A stretch of DNA of 64,000 bases from Palsa-1150 sp964531095. Its GTDB lineage: Bacteria > Myxococcota_A > Polyangia > Polyangiales > Polyangiaceae. Below, in pieces: positions 1-8,616 of this stretch; the first letter of the stretch is position 1, and each line of letters opens with the position of its first letter. Where the stretch lies: NCBI GenBank assembly GCA_964531095.1, contig CAZHED010000030.1, forward strand, positions 6,179 to 70,178, in the 5' to 3' direction. The notes beneath the pieces are model-generated. The model was not told the DNA's origin, searched no databases, and saw nothing but the letters and a program-made list of their open reading frames with translations. Position numbers and translations under genes: made by a program.

Positions 1-1575
1 CGAGCGGCGGCGATCGCAGGCGCGCGCGAGCTGGGACGCGGCGCGGGCCACGGCGTGCGTCGCTCTCGCGTCGAGCTCGGCGGCGCGAACGGAGCCGGGG
101 GAGAAGCGCGACTCCTGCACCTCCCGGAAGCGGTCGACGAGCGCGGCGATGTCCGAGCGATCGGTCGGCTCGTCGTGGACGCGTCCCGGGCCGAAGCGCT
201 GCTTGCTCGAAGCGCGGATGTCTCCCTCGGAGAGAATCGCCGCCGCGACGCACGCGTCGTCGGCCACGCCGCGCCGCTCCCCCTCGACGACGACGCGCGC
301 GACGCGCGGGTGAACGGCAAATCGGAGCATCGCGCGACCCGTGTCGGTGATCGCACCCGCCGGGTCGATCGCGCCGAGCCGCGCGAGCAGATCCTCGGCC
401 GCGCGGACGTGCGCCTCGGGCGGAGGCTCGAGCCAGGGGACGCTCCCGAACGTTCGCTCCGCCGCCGCGAGGGGCGGCAACGTCGCGATCTCCAGCCTGG
501 TTTGGGCGAGGTCGAGGCGGCGAATCTCGGGCGCGTCGTGCTCGGGGCGCGAGTCGAAGTCGGCTCGCGTATAGAGGCGCAGGCACCGCCCCGCGCGCGT
601 CCGCCCCGCTCGCCCCGCGCGCTGGGTTGCCGACGCCCGGCTCGCCTTTTCGACGCGCAGCCTGGGGAGCCCCGACCACGGCGCCTGCGACGCGACCCGC
701 GCGAGCCCAGAATCGACGACCGCGAAGATGCCGTCGATGGTGACCGACGACTCCGCGACGTTCGTCGAGAGGATCACTTTGCGGCGGTCCGCCCGGAGAA
801 TGGCCTGGTCCTGCTCGTTGGGCGACAGGTCGCCGTGCAGCGGGACGACGAGCAGGTTCGCTTCGGCCGCGATCGTTTCGCACGCGTCGCGCGCGCGGCG
901 GATCTCCGCCGCACCGGGGAGGAAGACGAGGACATCGCCGTCGAGGCCTTCGACCACCAGCCGGCGCACGGCGGAGGCGACCAGCGATGCGAGCGGGCGG
1001 TCTTCGGGGGCGGGGAGGTGCTCGACGGCGACGTCGAACCGCCGCCCCTCCGATCGCAGCACCGGGGCGCCGAGATACGAGGCGAGCGCCTCGGTGGCGA
1101 GGGTGGCGCTCATCACGACGACGCGCAGGTCGGGGCGCCGGCTGCGCCGCAGGCGCTCGACGAGCGCGAGGGCGACGTCGCCTTGCAAGTGCCGCTCGTG
1201 GAATTCGTCGAGGACGACGGCCGAAACGCCGGCGAGATCGGGGGCGCCGAGCAGCTTGCGGCCGAGCACACCCTCGGTGACGAAGCGGATGCGCGTTCGC
1301 GCGCTCGACACGTCTTCGAAGCGCACTTGGTAGCCGACCGTTCCGCCGACGCTCTCGCCCAGCTCTTCGGCGACGCGCCGCGCGGCAAGGCGCGCCGCCA
1401 GGCGGCGCGGCTCGAGCACGATGATCTCGCCCGGCGCGAGCCCCGAATCGAGGAGGGCTCGCGGGACGCGTGTCGTCTTGCCCGCCCCGGGGGGCGCTTC
1501 GATGACCAGGGTGGGATGGGTTCGCAGCGACGCGACGATCGCGGGCAGGAGCGGGTCGATCGGGAGCGGCTGCAT
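1..1575 (-). CDS. hrpB: ATP-dependent RNA helicase HrpB, C-terminus cut off by the window edge
   Basis: DEAH/DExH-box helicase of the HrpB family, presumably an RNA-dependent NTPase in the cytoplasm; its physiological role is poorly known. The reverse strand reads open for 525 codons without a stop. In order I see MQPLPIDPLLPAIVASL, motif I GAGKTTRVP about 30 residues in, motif II DEFHERH, motif III SATL, and motif VI QRAGRAGRTRAGRC. The motif I context (LVIEAPPGAGKTTRVPRALL) and DEFHER are typical of HrpB rather than HrpA. The ATG at 1575 is the first start compatible with the family N-terminus. It is divergent from murB, with only 34 bp between the two starts. The family is about 800 residues, so roughly 300 are missing. 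Family assignment is confident. Confidence 0.9.
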   Translation of the reverse strand, partial: MQPLPIDPLLPAIVASLRTHPTLVIEAPPGAGKTTRVPRALLDSGLAPGEIIVLEPRRLAARLAARRVAEELGESVGGTVGYQVRFEDVSSARTRIRFVTEGVLGRKLLGAPDLAGVSAVVLDEFHERHLQGDVALALVERLRRSRRPDLRVVVMSATLATEALASYLGAPVLRSEGRRFDVAVEHLPAPEDRPLASLVASAVRRLVVEGLDGDVLVFLPGAAEIRRARDACETIAAEANLLVVPLHGDLSPNEQDQAILRADRRKVILSTNVAESSVTIDGIFAVVDSGLARVASQAPWSGLPRLRVEKASRASATQRAGRAGRTRAGRCLRLYTRADFDSRPEHDAPEIRRLDLAQTRLEIATLPPLAAAERTFGSVPWLEPPPEAHVRAAEDLLARLGAIDPAGAITDTGRAMLRFAVHPRVARVVVEGERRGVADDACVAAAILSEGDIRASSKQRFGPGRVHDEPTDRSDIAALVDRFREVQESRFSPGSVRAAELDARATHAVARAASQLARACDRRRS

Positions 1576-1609
1576 CTATGGGGTCTCGTCTTCCTGTATT
1601 AAGAGCCCC

Positions 1610-2665
1610 ATGCGTCTTCGCACGGCCGTTCCGCTGGCGCCGCTGACGACACTGCGCCTCGGCGGCGCGGCCGCGCGCATGGCCGACATCGAGGGCGAGC
1701 CGGACGTCGTCGACGCCGCGCGGGACGCGCAGTCCCGGGGCGAGGCGATGTTCGTGCTCGGAGCGGGGAGCAACGTCGTCGTCGCCGACGAAGGGTTTGC
1801 CGGGCTGGTCGCGCGAATGGCGGCCCGTGGCGTCGACGTCCGCCGGGAGGGCGGTCGGATCGTCGTGGACGTCGCGGCGGGCGAAATCTGGGACGATCTC
1901 GTCGCGCGCGCGGTGGACGAAGGCTGGTGCGGTGTCGAGTCGATGAGCGGCATCCCGGGATTGGTCGGCGCGACACCGATCCAGAACGTCGGCGCGTACG
2001 GCCAAGAAGTGTGCGAGACGATCGCGCAGGTGCGTGCGTACGACCGCGCCCTCGGAGCCTTCGTGGATTTGGCTCCCCGCGACTGCGCCTTCGGGTACCG
2101 AAGCAGCGTGTTCAAGCGAAGCGAGCGCTGGATCGTGACGCGCGTGCGCTTTTCGTTCCAGCCGGGGCGCGACGCGCTCGTGCGGTACGGGGAGCTGGCG
2201 CGCGCTCTCTCGGTCGCCGAAGGGGCGAGCGCGCCATCGCGTCGGGTGCGCGAGAGCGTCCTCGCGCTCCGGCGGGCCAAAGGCATGGTGCTCGATCCGG
2301 GCGATCCCGAGTCGGTCAGCGCCGGGTCGTTCTTCGTCAATCCCATCGTCGACGCCTCCACCCTCGCGTCGATTGCGGCGCGGGCCGGCGCGCCGCCGCC
2401 GAGCTTCCCCGCTGGAGAAGGGCGCCACAAAGTCGCCGCGGGCTGGCTGGTCGAGCGCGCCGGCTTCGCCAAAGGGTGGGGCCAGGGACGGGTGGGGGTG
2501 TCGCGCAAGCATGCGCTCGCGCTGGTCCATCGCGGTGGGGCCACCACGGGTGAGCTCCTCGCGCTGGCCAGGGCGATTCGCGACGGCGTGCGCGCCTGCT
2601 TCGGCGTGACGCTCGAGCCCGAGCCCGTGCTCGTGGGCTGCTCATGGGAAGAGGGCAGCCTGTAA
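1610..2665 (+). CDS. murB: UDP-N-acetylenolpyruvoylglucosamine reductase
   Basis: Flavoenzyme that reduces UDP-N-acetylglucosamine enolpyruvate with NADPH to UDP-N-acetylmuramate, the second committed step of peptidoglycan precursor synthesis, in the cytoplasm. 351 residues. Visible family signatures: the FAD-binding segment VLGAGSNVVV near residue 45, GIPGLVGATPIQNVGAYGQE in the middle, FGYRSSVFK (Tyr-Arg substrate loop), SAGSFFVNP (catalytic Ser) and TLEPEPVLVG (C-terminal Glu). The YRSSVFK loop and the C-terminal Glu context resemble the E. coli type I enzyme. The ATG at 1610 gives MRLRTAVPLAPLTTLRLGG, matching the usual short N-terminus; a longer open frame back to 1421 lies over hrpB and is not expected to be translated. 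The last 24 bp overlap the convergent gene at 2642. Confidence 0.95.
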   Translation: MRLRTAVPLAPLTTLRLGGAAARMADIEGEPDVVDAARDAQSRGEAMFVLGAGSNVVVADEGFAGLVARMAARGVDVRREGGRIVVDVAAGEIWDDLVARAVDEGWCGVESMSGIPGLVGATPIQNVGAYGQEVCETIAQVRAYDRALGAFVDLAPRDCAFGYRSSVFKRSERWIVTRVRFSFQPGRDALVRYGELARALSVAEGASAPSRRVRESVLALRRAKGMVLDPGDPESVSAGSFFVNPIVDASTLASIAARAGAPPPSFPAGEGRHKVAAGWLVERAGFAKGWGQGRVGVSRKHALALVHRGGATTGELLALARAIRDGVRACFGVTLEPEPVLVGCSWEEGSL

Positions 2666-2959
2666 CGCGAGCAGTGCCGCCGCGATCCCGACGGCGGGAC
2701 CGAGCGCCCGCGCGCATCCTTCGACGTGCCGTTGCGCGAGCGGCACCACGGCGAAGGCCGCGATGCCCCCCGCGTAGCCCACGGTCCACACGCGCCAGAA
2801 ATAGCCGGCGTGCGCGCTCCACACGACCCCGGCGGGGTTCGGATCGGGATACACGGCGAACTGGATCGACCGCACGACGGCGTACGCGGCCACGGCGCCG
2901 ACGAGCCCCCACGCGAGCGAGAGGGCGAACGGGACGAGCGCCGGGCCGTCGCGCTTCAG
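2642..2959 (-). CDS. Small three-helix membrane protein, last gene of the radical SAM operon
   Basis: About 105 residues with three hydrophobic segments: PFALSLAWGLVGAVAAYAVV, a middle stretch around WTVGYAGGIAAFAVV, and a C-terminal stretch ending ALLALQAALFP. No family recognised. It is the fourth gene of a minus-strand operon whose members overlap or abut. The start is uncertain: the frame is open far upstream, but no ATG or GTG lies near the end of the radical SAM gene. A CTG overlapping that gene's TGA (CTGA) is the best-placed candidate and would match the overlap style of the operon. It could be an exporter, anchor or immunity-like component for the product of this operon, but that is inference. 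Its 3' end overlaps murB. Confidence 0.55.
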   Translation of the reverse strand: MKRDGPALVPFALSLAWGLVGAVAAYAVVRSIQFAVYPDPNPAGVVWSAHAGYFWRVWTVGYAGGIAAFAVVPLAQRHVEGCARALGPAVGIAAALLALQAALFP

Positions 2960-4125
2960 GACGCGCGCTCCTTTCGGAAGTCGATGACGCGCGGGCACTC
3001 GGGGTCGGGGCCGTGCGCGCCATCCACGAACGACGCGACGACTTTGCAGCCCCCTTTGCACACGGCTCGCAGCGAGCACGAGGCGCACGGCTCGGGCGGG
3101 GCGTCGACGTACGCGCGCCAGCGCGCGAGCTCCGGTTCGAACCCGTAGTCGCGGGCGATGTCGGTGCCCGCGAGATCCGTGGCGCCCGTGAAGCTGCAGG
3201 GCGCCACCCGGCCGTCGGCGGTCACCGCGGCGAGCGCGTCTGCGGCCTCGCAACCCATGACGCCGAAGCGCGTCAGGAGCGCGGGGTCGCCGGCGAGCGC
3301 GTCGTCGGCGGAGAGGAAGGGAACGAGCGCGCAGTCGATACGGATGTGAAATGCGCCGTCGCCGCAGAGGTCTTTCGTCAACGCACGCAACGTCGGAGCG
3401 AGCGATCGGGATTGGGCGGGCGACAGGCGCCGGGCGACGTAGTCGAGCGACGCGGCGCGCCCGGCGGGTTTGTAGCGCAAGAGCTGGGCCTCGCGTGCGC
3501 CGAGCGAGCGTGCGCGCGCGAGGGTCTCGGCGAGCGCTCCGAAGCTGTCCCTCGTCAGCACCACGTTGACGCCGACCGTCACGCCGGCGCTCGCGAGCCG
3601 CTCGATGGCTCGCTCGGCGGGCGCGCTGGCGTCGAAGCCGCGCACGCGCGCGTACGTCTCGCCCCTTCCGTCGTAGCTGACGTTCACTTGGGCGAACGCG
3701 CGCAGCTTGTCGATGCGCGCTTCGGTGAGTCCGAGGCCGCTCGTCGTGAGCACCGGCGTGATGCCGCGCGCAAGGGCGGCGGCCGCGAGCCGGTCGAGGT
3801 CGTCGCGCGTCGTCGGTTCGCCGCCCCCGAACGCGACCGTGAATACGCCGGCGTCTCGCAGGGCGTCGAGCCGCTGCTCGATCGCGTCGCGCGAGGGCTC
3901 GAAGCCGTCCGGGCGCGCATCGATGTAGCACCCCTCGCACCCCGCGCCGCACCGCGCGGTGACCGCCAAGTGCACTTCGAGCGGGCCGCTCGGCCCCGGG
4001 GCATCCGACCACGCCTGCCCGCCGTCCAGCCCCAGGGCGCGCACGCCCTCGCGGTCGAGCGCGACGATCGCCGCTGTGGACTCGAGCTTGACCCAGGCTC
4101 CCCAGGACTCGAAGCGTACGATCAC
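2956..4125 (-). CDS. Radical SAM/SPASM domain protein, candidate peptide maturase
   Basis: 389 residues. The N-terminal ~50 residues precede a radical SAM core with CGAGCEGC (Cys59, Cys63, Cys66; CxxxCxxC binding the SAM-cleaving 4Fe-4S cluster) and the following GGGEPTTRDDL motif. The C-terminus has a Cys cluster at about residues 347, 350, 356, 360 and 377 (PCASCSLRAVCKGGC), plus further Cys about residue 295-310. This is the layout of a SPASM domain, which binds auxiliary Fe-S clusters in enzymes such as PqqE and AnSME. Such proteins usually modify ribosomal peptides or proteins. The GTG start at 4125 overlaps the stop of the upstream 100-residue peptide gene (GTGA), a strong sign of translational coupling, so that peptide is the obvious substrate candidate. 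No PqqD-like RRE domain is recognisable in the neighbours. Confidence 0.85.
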   Translation of the reverse strand: MIVRFESWGAWVKLESTAAIVALDREGVRALGLDGGQAWSDAPGPSGPLEVHLAVTARCGAGCEGCYIDARPDGFEPSRDAIEQRLDALRDAGVFTVAFGGGEPTTRDDLDRLAAAALARGITPVLTTSGLGLTEARIDKLRAFAQVNVSYDGRGETYARVRGFDASAPAERAIERLASAGVTVGVNVVLTRDSFGALAETLARARSLGAREAQLLRYKPAGRAASLDYVARRLSPAQSRSLAPTLRALTKDLCGDGAFHIRIDCALVPFLSADDALAGDPALLTRFGVMGCEAADALAAVTADGRVAPCSFTGATDLAGTDIARDYGFEPELARWRAYVDAPPEPCASCSLRAVCKGGCKVVASFVDGAHGPDPECPRVIDFRKERAS

Positions 4126-4424
4126 GGCGATCGCTCCCCGCGTGGCGGTCTCTCGGGCGGTGCCTTGCGTGCCGGAACGACCTTGGTGGACTCTTTTGCG
4201 AGCGCGGCGACGACCGCCGCGAAGACCGCCGCCCCGACGGTGGCGGTGACGAACAATGTGTCGACGACGCTCCCGATGCTCGAGCAGTTGGCGCCGTGGC
4301 CCAAGCGCACCCGCCGGACGTGCTCGACCAACGCTTCGGGATCGCGGATCGCCGCGCCGCCAGGCATGCCGCCGTCGAAGTCGCGATCGGCGTCGCGGTC
4401 ATCGCGGTCGTCGGCCCCGCTCAC
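4122..4424 (-). CDS. Small peptide with NCSSIGSVVDTLF block; candidate radical SAM substrate
   Basis: Predicted 100-residue protein in three parts. Residues 1-40 are very hydrophilic (MSGADDRDDRDADRDFDGG, then RDPEALVEHVRRVRLGH). Then comes a compact block GANCSSIGSVVDTLF (residues 44-58, one Cys at 47), a hydrophobic stretch to about residue 75 that could span a membrane, and a basic Pro-rich tail. The GTG start at 4424 overlaps the stop of the upstream membrane-protein gene, and the stop overlaps the GTG of the radical SAM gene, so translation of all three is probably coupled. A leader-like charged N-terminus, a short Cys/Ser/Thr-rich core and a radical SAM/SPASM neighbour are what a ribosomally made, post-translationally modified peptide precursor would look like. 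I do not recognise a named family. It could instead be a plain single-pass membrane protein. Confidence 0.65.
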   Translation of the reverse strand: MSGADDRDDRDADRDFDGGMPGGAAIRDPEALVEHVRRVRLGHGANCSSIGSVVDTLFVTATVGAAVFAAVVAALAKESTKVVPARKAPPERPPRGERSP

Positions 4425-5530
4425 AGCCCGAAGCCCTCGAGGTACTCTGGGCTCACCGCGTCGAGGAGCACGAATGCCGCCGCGAAGACCGTAGCGCTGC
4501 ATAGCAGGGCCCGCCCGACGCGCGCCGCCGGCCAAGGAGAACCCACGGCGCTCCACGCGCGCGCGACGAGGACGAGCGGCAGAGTCGCGGCGCCGAGCAG
4601 CAAGAACGGCTTCGCGTTGCCCGACTCGTACCGCGAAGCGAGCACCCCGCCCGCGATCCCCAGGAAGGCCGCGAACGGCACCGCCAGCGGCGCCAGGCCG
4701 CGGAGCGCACGAGCCGTCTCCCCGAGCGCGTGGCGACGCCGCGCGCGCTGGAGCGCGATCGCCGCGAGCCCGGCGTACGTGGCCATCACCCCGATGGCCG
4801 CGCGTCTCACCCACCGTCGAAGCAAGAGCCGCTCGACCCCGCGAACGAAGCGCGTGTCGAGGAGGCTCGCGTGCGACCGAGCCTCCGCCGCCGCCTCCTC
4901 GACCGCGCCGTCGGACGCCAGCGCTCCGATGAGCTCGCGCTCGGCAAGGCCCGCGGTCAACGGGTCCGCCCGAGGGTCGCCGGCGACGTCGCGCAGCACC
5001 ACGATGGCATCGCGCGGCCGCCCCAGGCGCCCCAGCCACGCTTCGGCGACCAGCATCCGCGCTTCCACGCGTACGATCCCGGGCGGGAAGCCCTGTGCCT
5101 CGCGGGCGAGCGCGTCAATTGCGACGGGGTCGCTCGCGAGCGCGGGACTCCGGCGGACGCGCTCGAGGTGCGCGAGGGGCACGTATCCCCCCTCGGAGCG
5201 CGCCCGGAGCCAGTCGAGGCGTTCGGTCGCGCGCACCGCCCAGCGGGTCTCGGGCGCCGCGGCGGCGCAGGCGCGGTCGTGGGCGGCGGCGCGCTCGAAG
5301 TCTCCCTCGTCTTCGTCGAGCTCGCCCAGCCGATACAAGGCCTCGGCGGCCGCTTCGCCGTCGCCTTCGGCCGACGCCGCGCGATCGAGCATCGCCCGTG
5401 CGATGTCTCGCTCCGGCGGCAGCGCAGAAAGGGCCTCCTTGGCGTGATCCAGCGCTGCGCGCGTCTCGACCGCCGCGGGCGCGAAAAGACCGAGCGACGA
5501 GACGAGGAGCGCGAGCGTCGGCGTTCGCAT
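4421..5530 (-). CDS. Membrane protein with signal peptide, helical repeat region and C-terminal transmembrane helices
   Basis: 369 residues, first gene of the radical SAM operon. The ATG at 5530 gives a clean signal peptide (MRTPTLALLVSSLGLFAPAA). Residues ~30-230 are Ala/Glu/Arg-rich helical repeats resembling TPRs (AAEALYRLGELDEDEGDFER), probably periplasmic. From about residue 240 there are four hydrophobic segments, including GVMATYAGLAAIAL and PLAVPFAAFLGIAGGVL. An upstream in-frame ATG about 40 bp earlier would add MDNAPHAWKLSAVT and spoil the signal peptide. It ends four bases into the next gene (GTGA). No family recognised. Its position suggests a membrane partner, such as transport or scaffolding, of the peptide and its modifying enzyme. 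Confidence 0.7.
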   Translation of the reverse strand: MRTPTLALLVSSLGLFAPAAVETRAALDHAKEALSALPPERDIARAMLDRAASAEGDGEAAAEALYRLGELDEDEGDFERAAAHDRACAAAAPETRWAVRATERLDWLRARSEGGYVPLAHLERVRRSPALASDPVAIDALAREAQGFPPGIVRVEARMLVAEAWLGRLGRPRDAIVVLRDVAGDPRADPLTAGLAERELIGALASDGAVEEAAAEARSHASLLDTRFVRGVERLLLRRWVRRAAIGVMATYAGLAAIALQRARRRHALGETARALRGLAPLAVPFAAFLGIAGGVLASRYESGNAKPFLLLGAATLPLVLVARAWSAVGSPWPAARVGRALLCSATVFAAAFVLLDAVSPEYLEGFGL

Positions 5531-5610
5531 CGTGACGGCGGAAAGCTTCCACGCGTGCGGGGCGTTGTCCATGTGCACGGGTCCGCCCCTGCTATAGAGA
5601 GCCCAGCGGG

Positions 5611-7458
5611 ATGAACCTTCGCGCAGCCGCCTCGCTCGCCGTCGCCGTTGCGATGGCCGGCTGCCACGGGTGCCACGATGGCCATCCCTACGTGCCGTAC
5701 GCCATCGAATCGGCGGCGCCGCCCGCGCGCGCGCCCGAAGCCGGGTCGCCCGTCGCCTCCGCGGCGCCCGACGCGGGGCACACGCCCGCGTTCTCGGGCG
5801 AGCCCGCGACGCTCGCACCGCCCGGTGCCGTGCGGTGGAGCATCGACGGGGTCGCCCTCGAGGCACCCGAGGGGCACGTCATCGTGTCCGCGGTGGCCCG
5901 GGATTTCGACGACGACGGCGCGAAAGACGCGTTCGCGATCGTCCGCGCGAACGACGGCAACGGGCCGGGCGAGCTGGCGTACTATCACGCGCTCGCGCAC
6001 GCCGACGCGCTTCAGCCGCAGGCGACCTTCCCGCCGCCGGCGTTGCCTGGCGACCCGGGCTGCACCCCCGTCGATCGCCTGGTGGCCATTGGCCCGCGTT
6101 CCGTGCTCGTGGAGCTGGGGATGGCGCAGTGTCCCCCGCACGCGCCGAGCGCCCCGGATCGTTGGGTCGCCGTCGTCCGCGGGGGTGCGCCCGCCAACGT
6201 GCGTCTCGCGGTCGCCCTGACCGACCCGCCTGGCGCGGGGGCGCTCTCCGTCGACGCAGAGACGGCCGACCGCGACGCCGACGCATTGGAGGACGTGGCG
6301 CTGCGCATCAGCCTCGAAGGGGGGGCGCCGCAGGTCGAGCGAGGACCGCGCGTCGGGGTGGTCTTCGCGTGGCTCGATCGGCCCGCTGGTCTCAGCCGCG
6401 ACTTGGCGGCGACCGAGTCCTCGTTCGCGTCCCTGGCGGCGACGGCGACGGCGCGTGCGCTGCGCCGCAAAGAGGCTCCCGAGGTGCCGGCCTATGCCGC
6501 CCAAGTGCGAGCGCTCTGGCGAGCGGTGTGCGCCGAGAGCGGGTCGCCGCGGGTGATCGGAGCGAACGCGGTCGTGTGTGGAGCGGCGCGGTCGCTCGAG
6601 AGTCTGGGGCTCGCCGAGGCGCGCGCGTACGCGACGATGGGCGATCCGCTGCGGGCGGCGCTCGCGATCGATCGCGTCGAGCGACCCTCCCCGGTGCACA
6701 CTGGGTCGCGCCTCGCCGAGGCGCAGAAGTGGATGGCGCAAGTGGCCCCCCCGGCCAGCGCACTCTCTCTGCGAGCCGTGGCCGCCGTGCCCGCGGTCGA
6801 GGGCGGTCGCGAGCCCGCGTGGGGGTCCCTCGCGTTCGAGCCGGGGGGCAAACTGCTGGTGCGGACGCGGGCCGGGGTGGTGCGGGTCGATCCGGACGCC
6901 GGCGACGAGGCGGCGGCCGACGGCGTGGCCGAATGGAAGTCGGCGGTGACGTCGCCGGACGGCGTGATGCGCTGGATGGAGACGTACGACCCGTGCGACG
7001 GATTGGCGCTTCGGGCCGCGTTCGCGACCGCCTCCAACGACGACCCGCACGACGTCGCCCTTCCCGTGGCCCCCCCACTGGGCGACCGATGCGTCGGTTC
7101 GCGCGGCCCCCACCCGCGCACGCTCCCGGTCGCATGGGGGTCAGCAGGAATCGAGGCGATCGTCGAGGGCGAGCCGGTGCTCATCGCGCCCGACTTCACG
7201 CATGCGACGATCCATGCCTCCTTTGCCGATCAGCCGTTCGCGCCCGGCGCGCCCCGCTCGCCCGATGGGACGCTCGTGGTCATCCCGACGGTCGCCGGAG
7301 TGCTCGTTCGCAGCGTCACCCGTGCGCGCCTGCTGCGCGCGCCGGAGCTCGACGGCACGTACGCCGATCAGCACGATTGCGCCGTGAGCAACGGCGGGAC
7401 GCACGTCGCGTGCGTGCGCGCGGGCCGGGCCTGGGTGGGCGCCTGGGACGGGCTGTAA
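5611..7458 (+). CDS. Large lipoprotein with FG-GAP-like calcium-loop motifs
   Basis: 615 residues. The N-terminus MNLRAAASLAVAVAMAGCHG carries a lipobox (MAGC), so this should be a lipid-anchored, exported protein. After a Pro/Ala linker there are Asp-rich loops DFDDDGAKDAF and DRDADALEDVAL that resemble the calcium-binding loops of FG-GAP/VCBS propeller repeats. The C-terminal half contains propeller-like segments (SPDGTLVVIPTVAGVLVRSV, CAVSNGGTHVACVRAG). No catalytic motif is visible. It is divergent from the radical SAM operon across an 80-bp gap that must hold both promoters. The ATG at 5611 is preceded by a weak purine stretch. The function is unknown; a surface beta-propeller is the most economical reading. 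Confidence 0.75.
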   Translation: MNLRAAASLAVAVAMAGCHGCHDGHPYVPYAIESAAPPARAPEAGSPVASAAPDAGHTPAFSGEPATLAPPGAVRWSIDGVALEAPEGHVIVSAVARDFDDDGAKDAFAIVRANDGNGPGELAYYHALAHADALQPQATFPPPALPGDPGCTPVDRLVAIGPRSVLVELGMAQCPPHAPSAPDRWVAVVRGGAPANVRLAVALTDPPGAGALSVDAETADRDADALEDVALRISLEGGAPQVERGPRVGVVFAWLDRPAGLSRDLAATESSFASLAATATARALRRKEAPEVPAYAAQVRALWRAVCAESGSPRVIGANAVVCGAARSLESLGLAEARAYATMGDPLRAALAIDRVERPSPVHTGSRLAEAQKWMAQVAPPASALSLRAVAAVPAVEGGREPAWGSLAFEPGGKLLVRTRAGVVRVDPDAGDEAAADGVAEWKSAVTSPDGVMRWMETYDPCDGLALRAAFATASNDDPHDVALPVAPPLGDRCVGSRGPHPRTLPVAWGSAGIEAIVEGEPVLIAPDFTHATIHASFADQPFAPGAPRSPDGTLVVIPTVAGVLVRSVTRARLLRAPELDGTYADQHDCAVSNGGTHVACVRAGRAWVGAWDGL

Positions 7459-7534
7459 AGCGTTTTCGCCTTCCGCGTAGGTCGGAGCGGCCGCACCCTC
7501 ACCGCGTGCGTCGCCCATCGCCCGGTTCTCGGGA

Positions 7535-8104
7535 TTACTTGTGCGTGCAGAGAACGTCGTTGGCGTCGCGCGTGCTTTGCAGGCACTGAATCGTGTGGTC
7601 GGCGCAGCGGACGACGAGAACCCCGTGGGCGAGCAACGTCGTGAGCTGCGCGCCGGAGTAACGGGCGATCGACTCTCTCGGCAGGGTCGCGTCGCACCCG
7701 CGCTTTTCCAGCAGAATGTCGATGCGCCGTCCGCTCGAGACCACATCGGTTCGCCCGACGGCGCGGAGCTGATCGGCGATCTGTTTCGCGAACGCCGGGT
7801 CGGCCGGCGCGTCGCTCCCTTGCGGCGCCTGCATCGCGGCCATGTACTGGATGGCTTGAAGTTGTACCTCTTGGGGCATGGTGATGAGCACGGTCGGGCT
7901 CGTCGTCGGCACCGGTCGGGGGGGCATCACGCGCTGAGGGGTGGCGGCGACCGTGTCCGCGGTGGGCGGGGGGGTCGCCGCCGGCGGCGGGGTCGTCGCG
8001 GCGGCGCTCGCCGTCGGGTGGATATCTTCTGGTTGCCCGCCTTTGTCGCATGCGACGCACGCGGTCGAGAAGCCGAGGGCGAAGATCGATAGACTGCGGA
8101 CCAT
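7535..8104 (-). CDS. Exported hypothetical protein with Thr/Pro linker
   Basis: 189 residues from the ATG at 8104. The N-terminus (MVRSLSIFALGFSTACVAC) is a secretion signal with two Cys that could act as an imperfect lipobox. A low-complexity Ala/Thr/Pro linker spans residues ~30-70, followed by a globular domain of about 115 residues with four Cys (RGCDATL, VVRCADH, IQCLQ, DVLCTHK) that may form disulfides. No recognised family. Upstream open frame exists but encodes an unlikely N-terminus. It is divergent from the gene at 8132 with 27 bp between starts, and convergent with the lipoprotein gene ending at 7458. Probably periplasmic or outer-membrane lipoprotein. Confidence 0.65.
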   Translation of the reverse strand: MVRSLSIFALGFSTACVACDKGGQPEDIHPTASAAATTPPPAATPPPTADTVAATPQRVMPPRPVPTTSPTVLITMPQEVQLQAIQYMAAMQAPQGSDAPADPAFAKQIADQLRAVGRTDVVSSGRRIDILLEKRGCDATLPRESIARYSGAQLTTLLAHGVLVVRCADHTIQCLQSTRDANDVLCTHK

Positions 8105-8131
8105 GGGGCGATTCTGATACCAAACGGGGTC

Positions 8132-8563
8132 GTGCGAAAGCTCTTCGCGGCGCTCCTCTGGAAGGCGAAGGCGTCGGCGATCGCGATGGCGACGCTCGGG
8201 CGGCAAGCGCCGGCGCAGCAGGACGCCGGGATGCCGCGCGCGGAGATGAGGTGCGAGCGCGCGGACGCGCCCGGGCGCGTGCGGTGCGAAGTCGAGGCGC
8301 GCGTTGCCTCGGGCGAATCGATCGCCGCAGGGGACGTCGTCATCGTCCGCACGCCCCCCTTCGTCACCGCGCTGCGCGGGCGCATCGGACCTCACGACGC
8401 GACGACGCGCGAGGCGGACATCTGGCGCTGGGCGCTGGCTCTCGCCGCGCGCGAGCGAGGGAGCGGGGAGGTCGAGGCGCGCGTACGGCTGGTCGTCTGC
8501 CGTGGTGCGACGTGCACGCCGCGCGAGGTCCCGATCACGGGGCGGGTCGTCGTCGGCGAGTAG
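8132..8563 (+). CDS. Small exported protein of unknown function
   Basis: 143 residues from a GTG. The N-terminus is basic then weakly hydrophobic (MRKLFAALLWKAKASAIAM) and could be a signal peptide, with cleavage before QQDAG. The mature part is rich in Val and Arg with four Cys (MRCERADAP, VRCEVEARV, VCRGATCTP), compatible with two disulfides and a beta-sandwich fold. The sequence MRCERADAPGRVRCEVEARV looks like a duplicated Cys hairpin. No family recognised. The GTG lies 27 bp from the divergent start at 8104, and the stop is 53 bp before the DUF4388 gene, so the two may be co-transcribed. Confidence 0.6.
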   Translation: MRKLFAALLWKAKASAIAMATLGRQAPAQQDAGMPRAEMRCERADAPGRVRCEVEARVASGESIAAGDVVIVRTPPFVTALRGRIGPHDATTREADIWRWALALAARERGSGEVEARVRLVVCRGATCTPREVPITGRVVVGE

Positions 8564-8616
8564 GCGGGATCGAGAACTTGGCCCCGGACCACGTGCCGCG
8601 GCGACAATCCGGTACG

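Noticed and set aside
55..1602. Long open frame on the plus strand
   Set aside because: It is antisense to hrpB; its Arg/Gly-rich product has no signature and the opposite strand carries clear helicase motifs.
2644..4494. Very long plus-strand open frame
   Set aside because: Shadow of the radical SAM operon; the minus strand encodes recognisable cofactor motifs.
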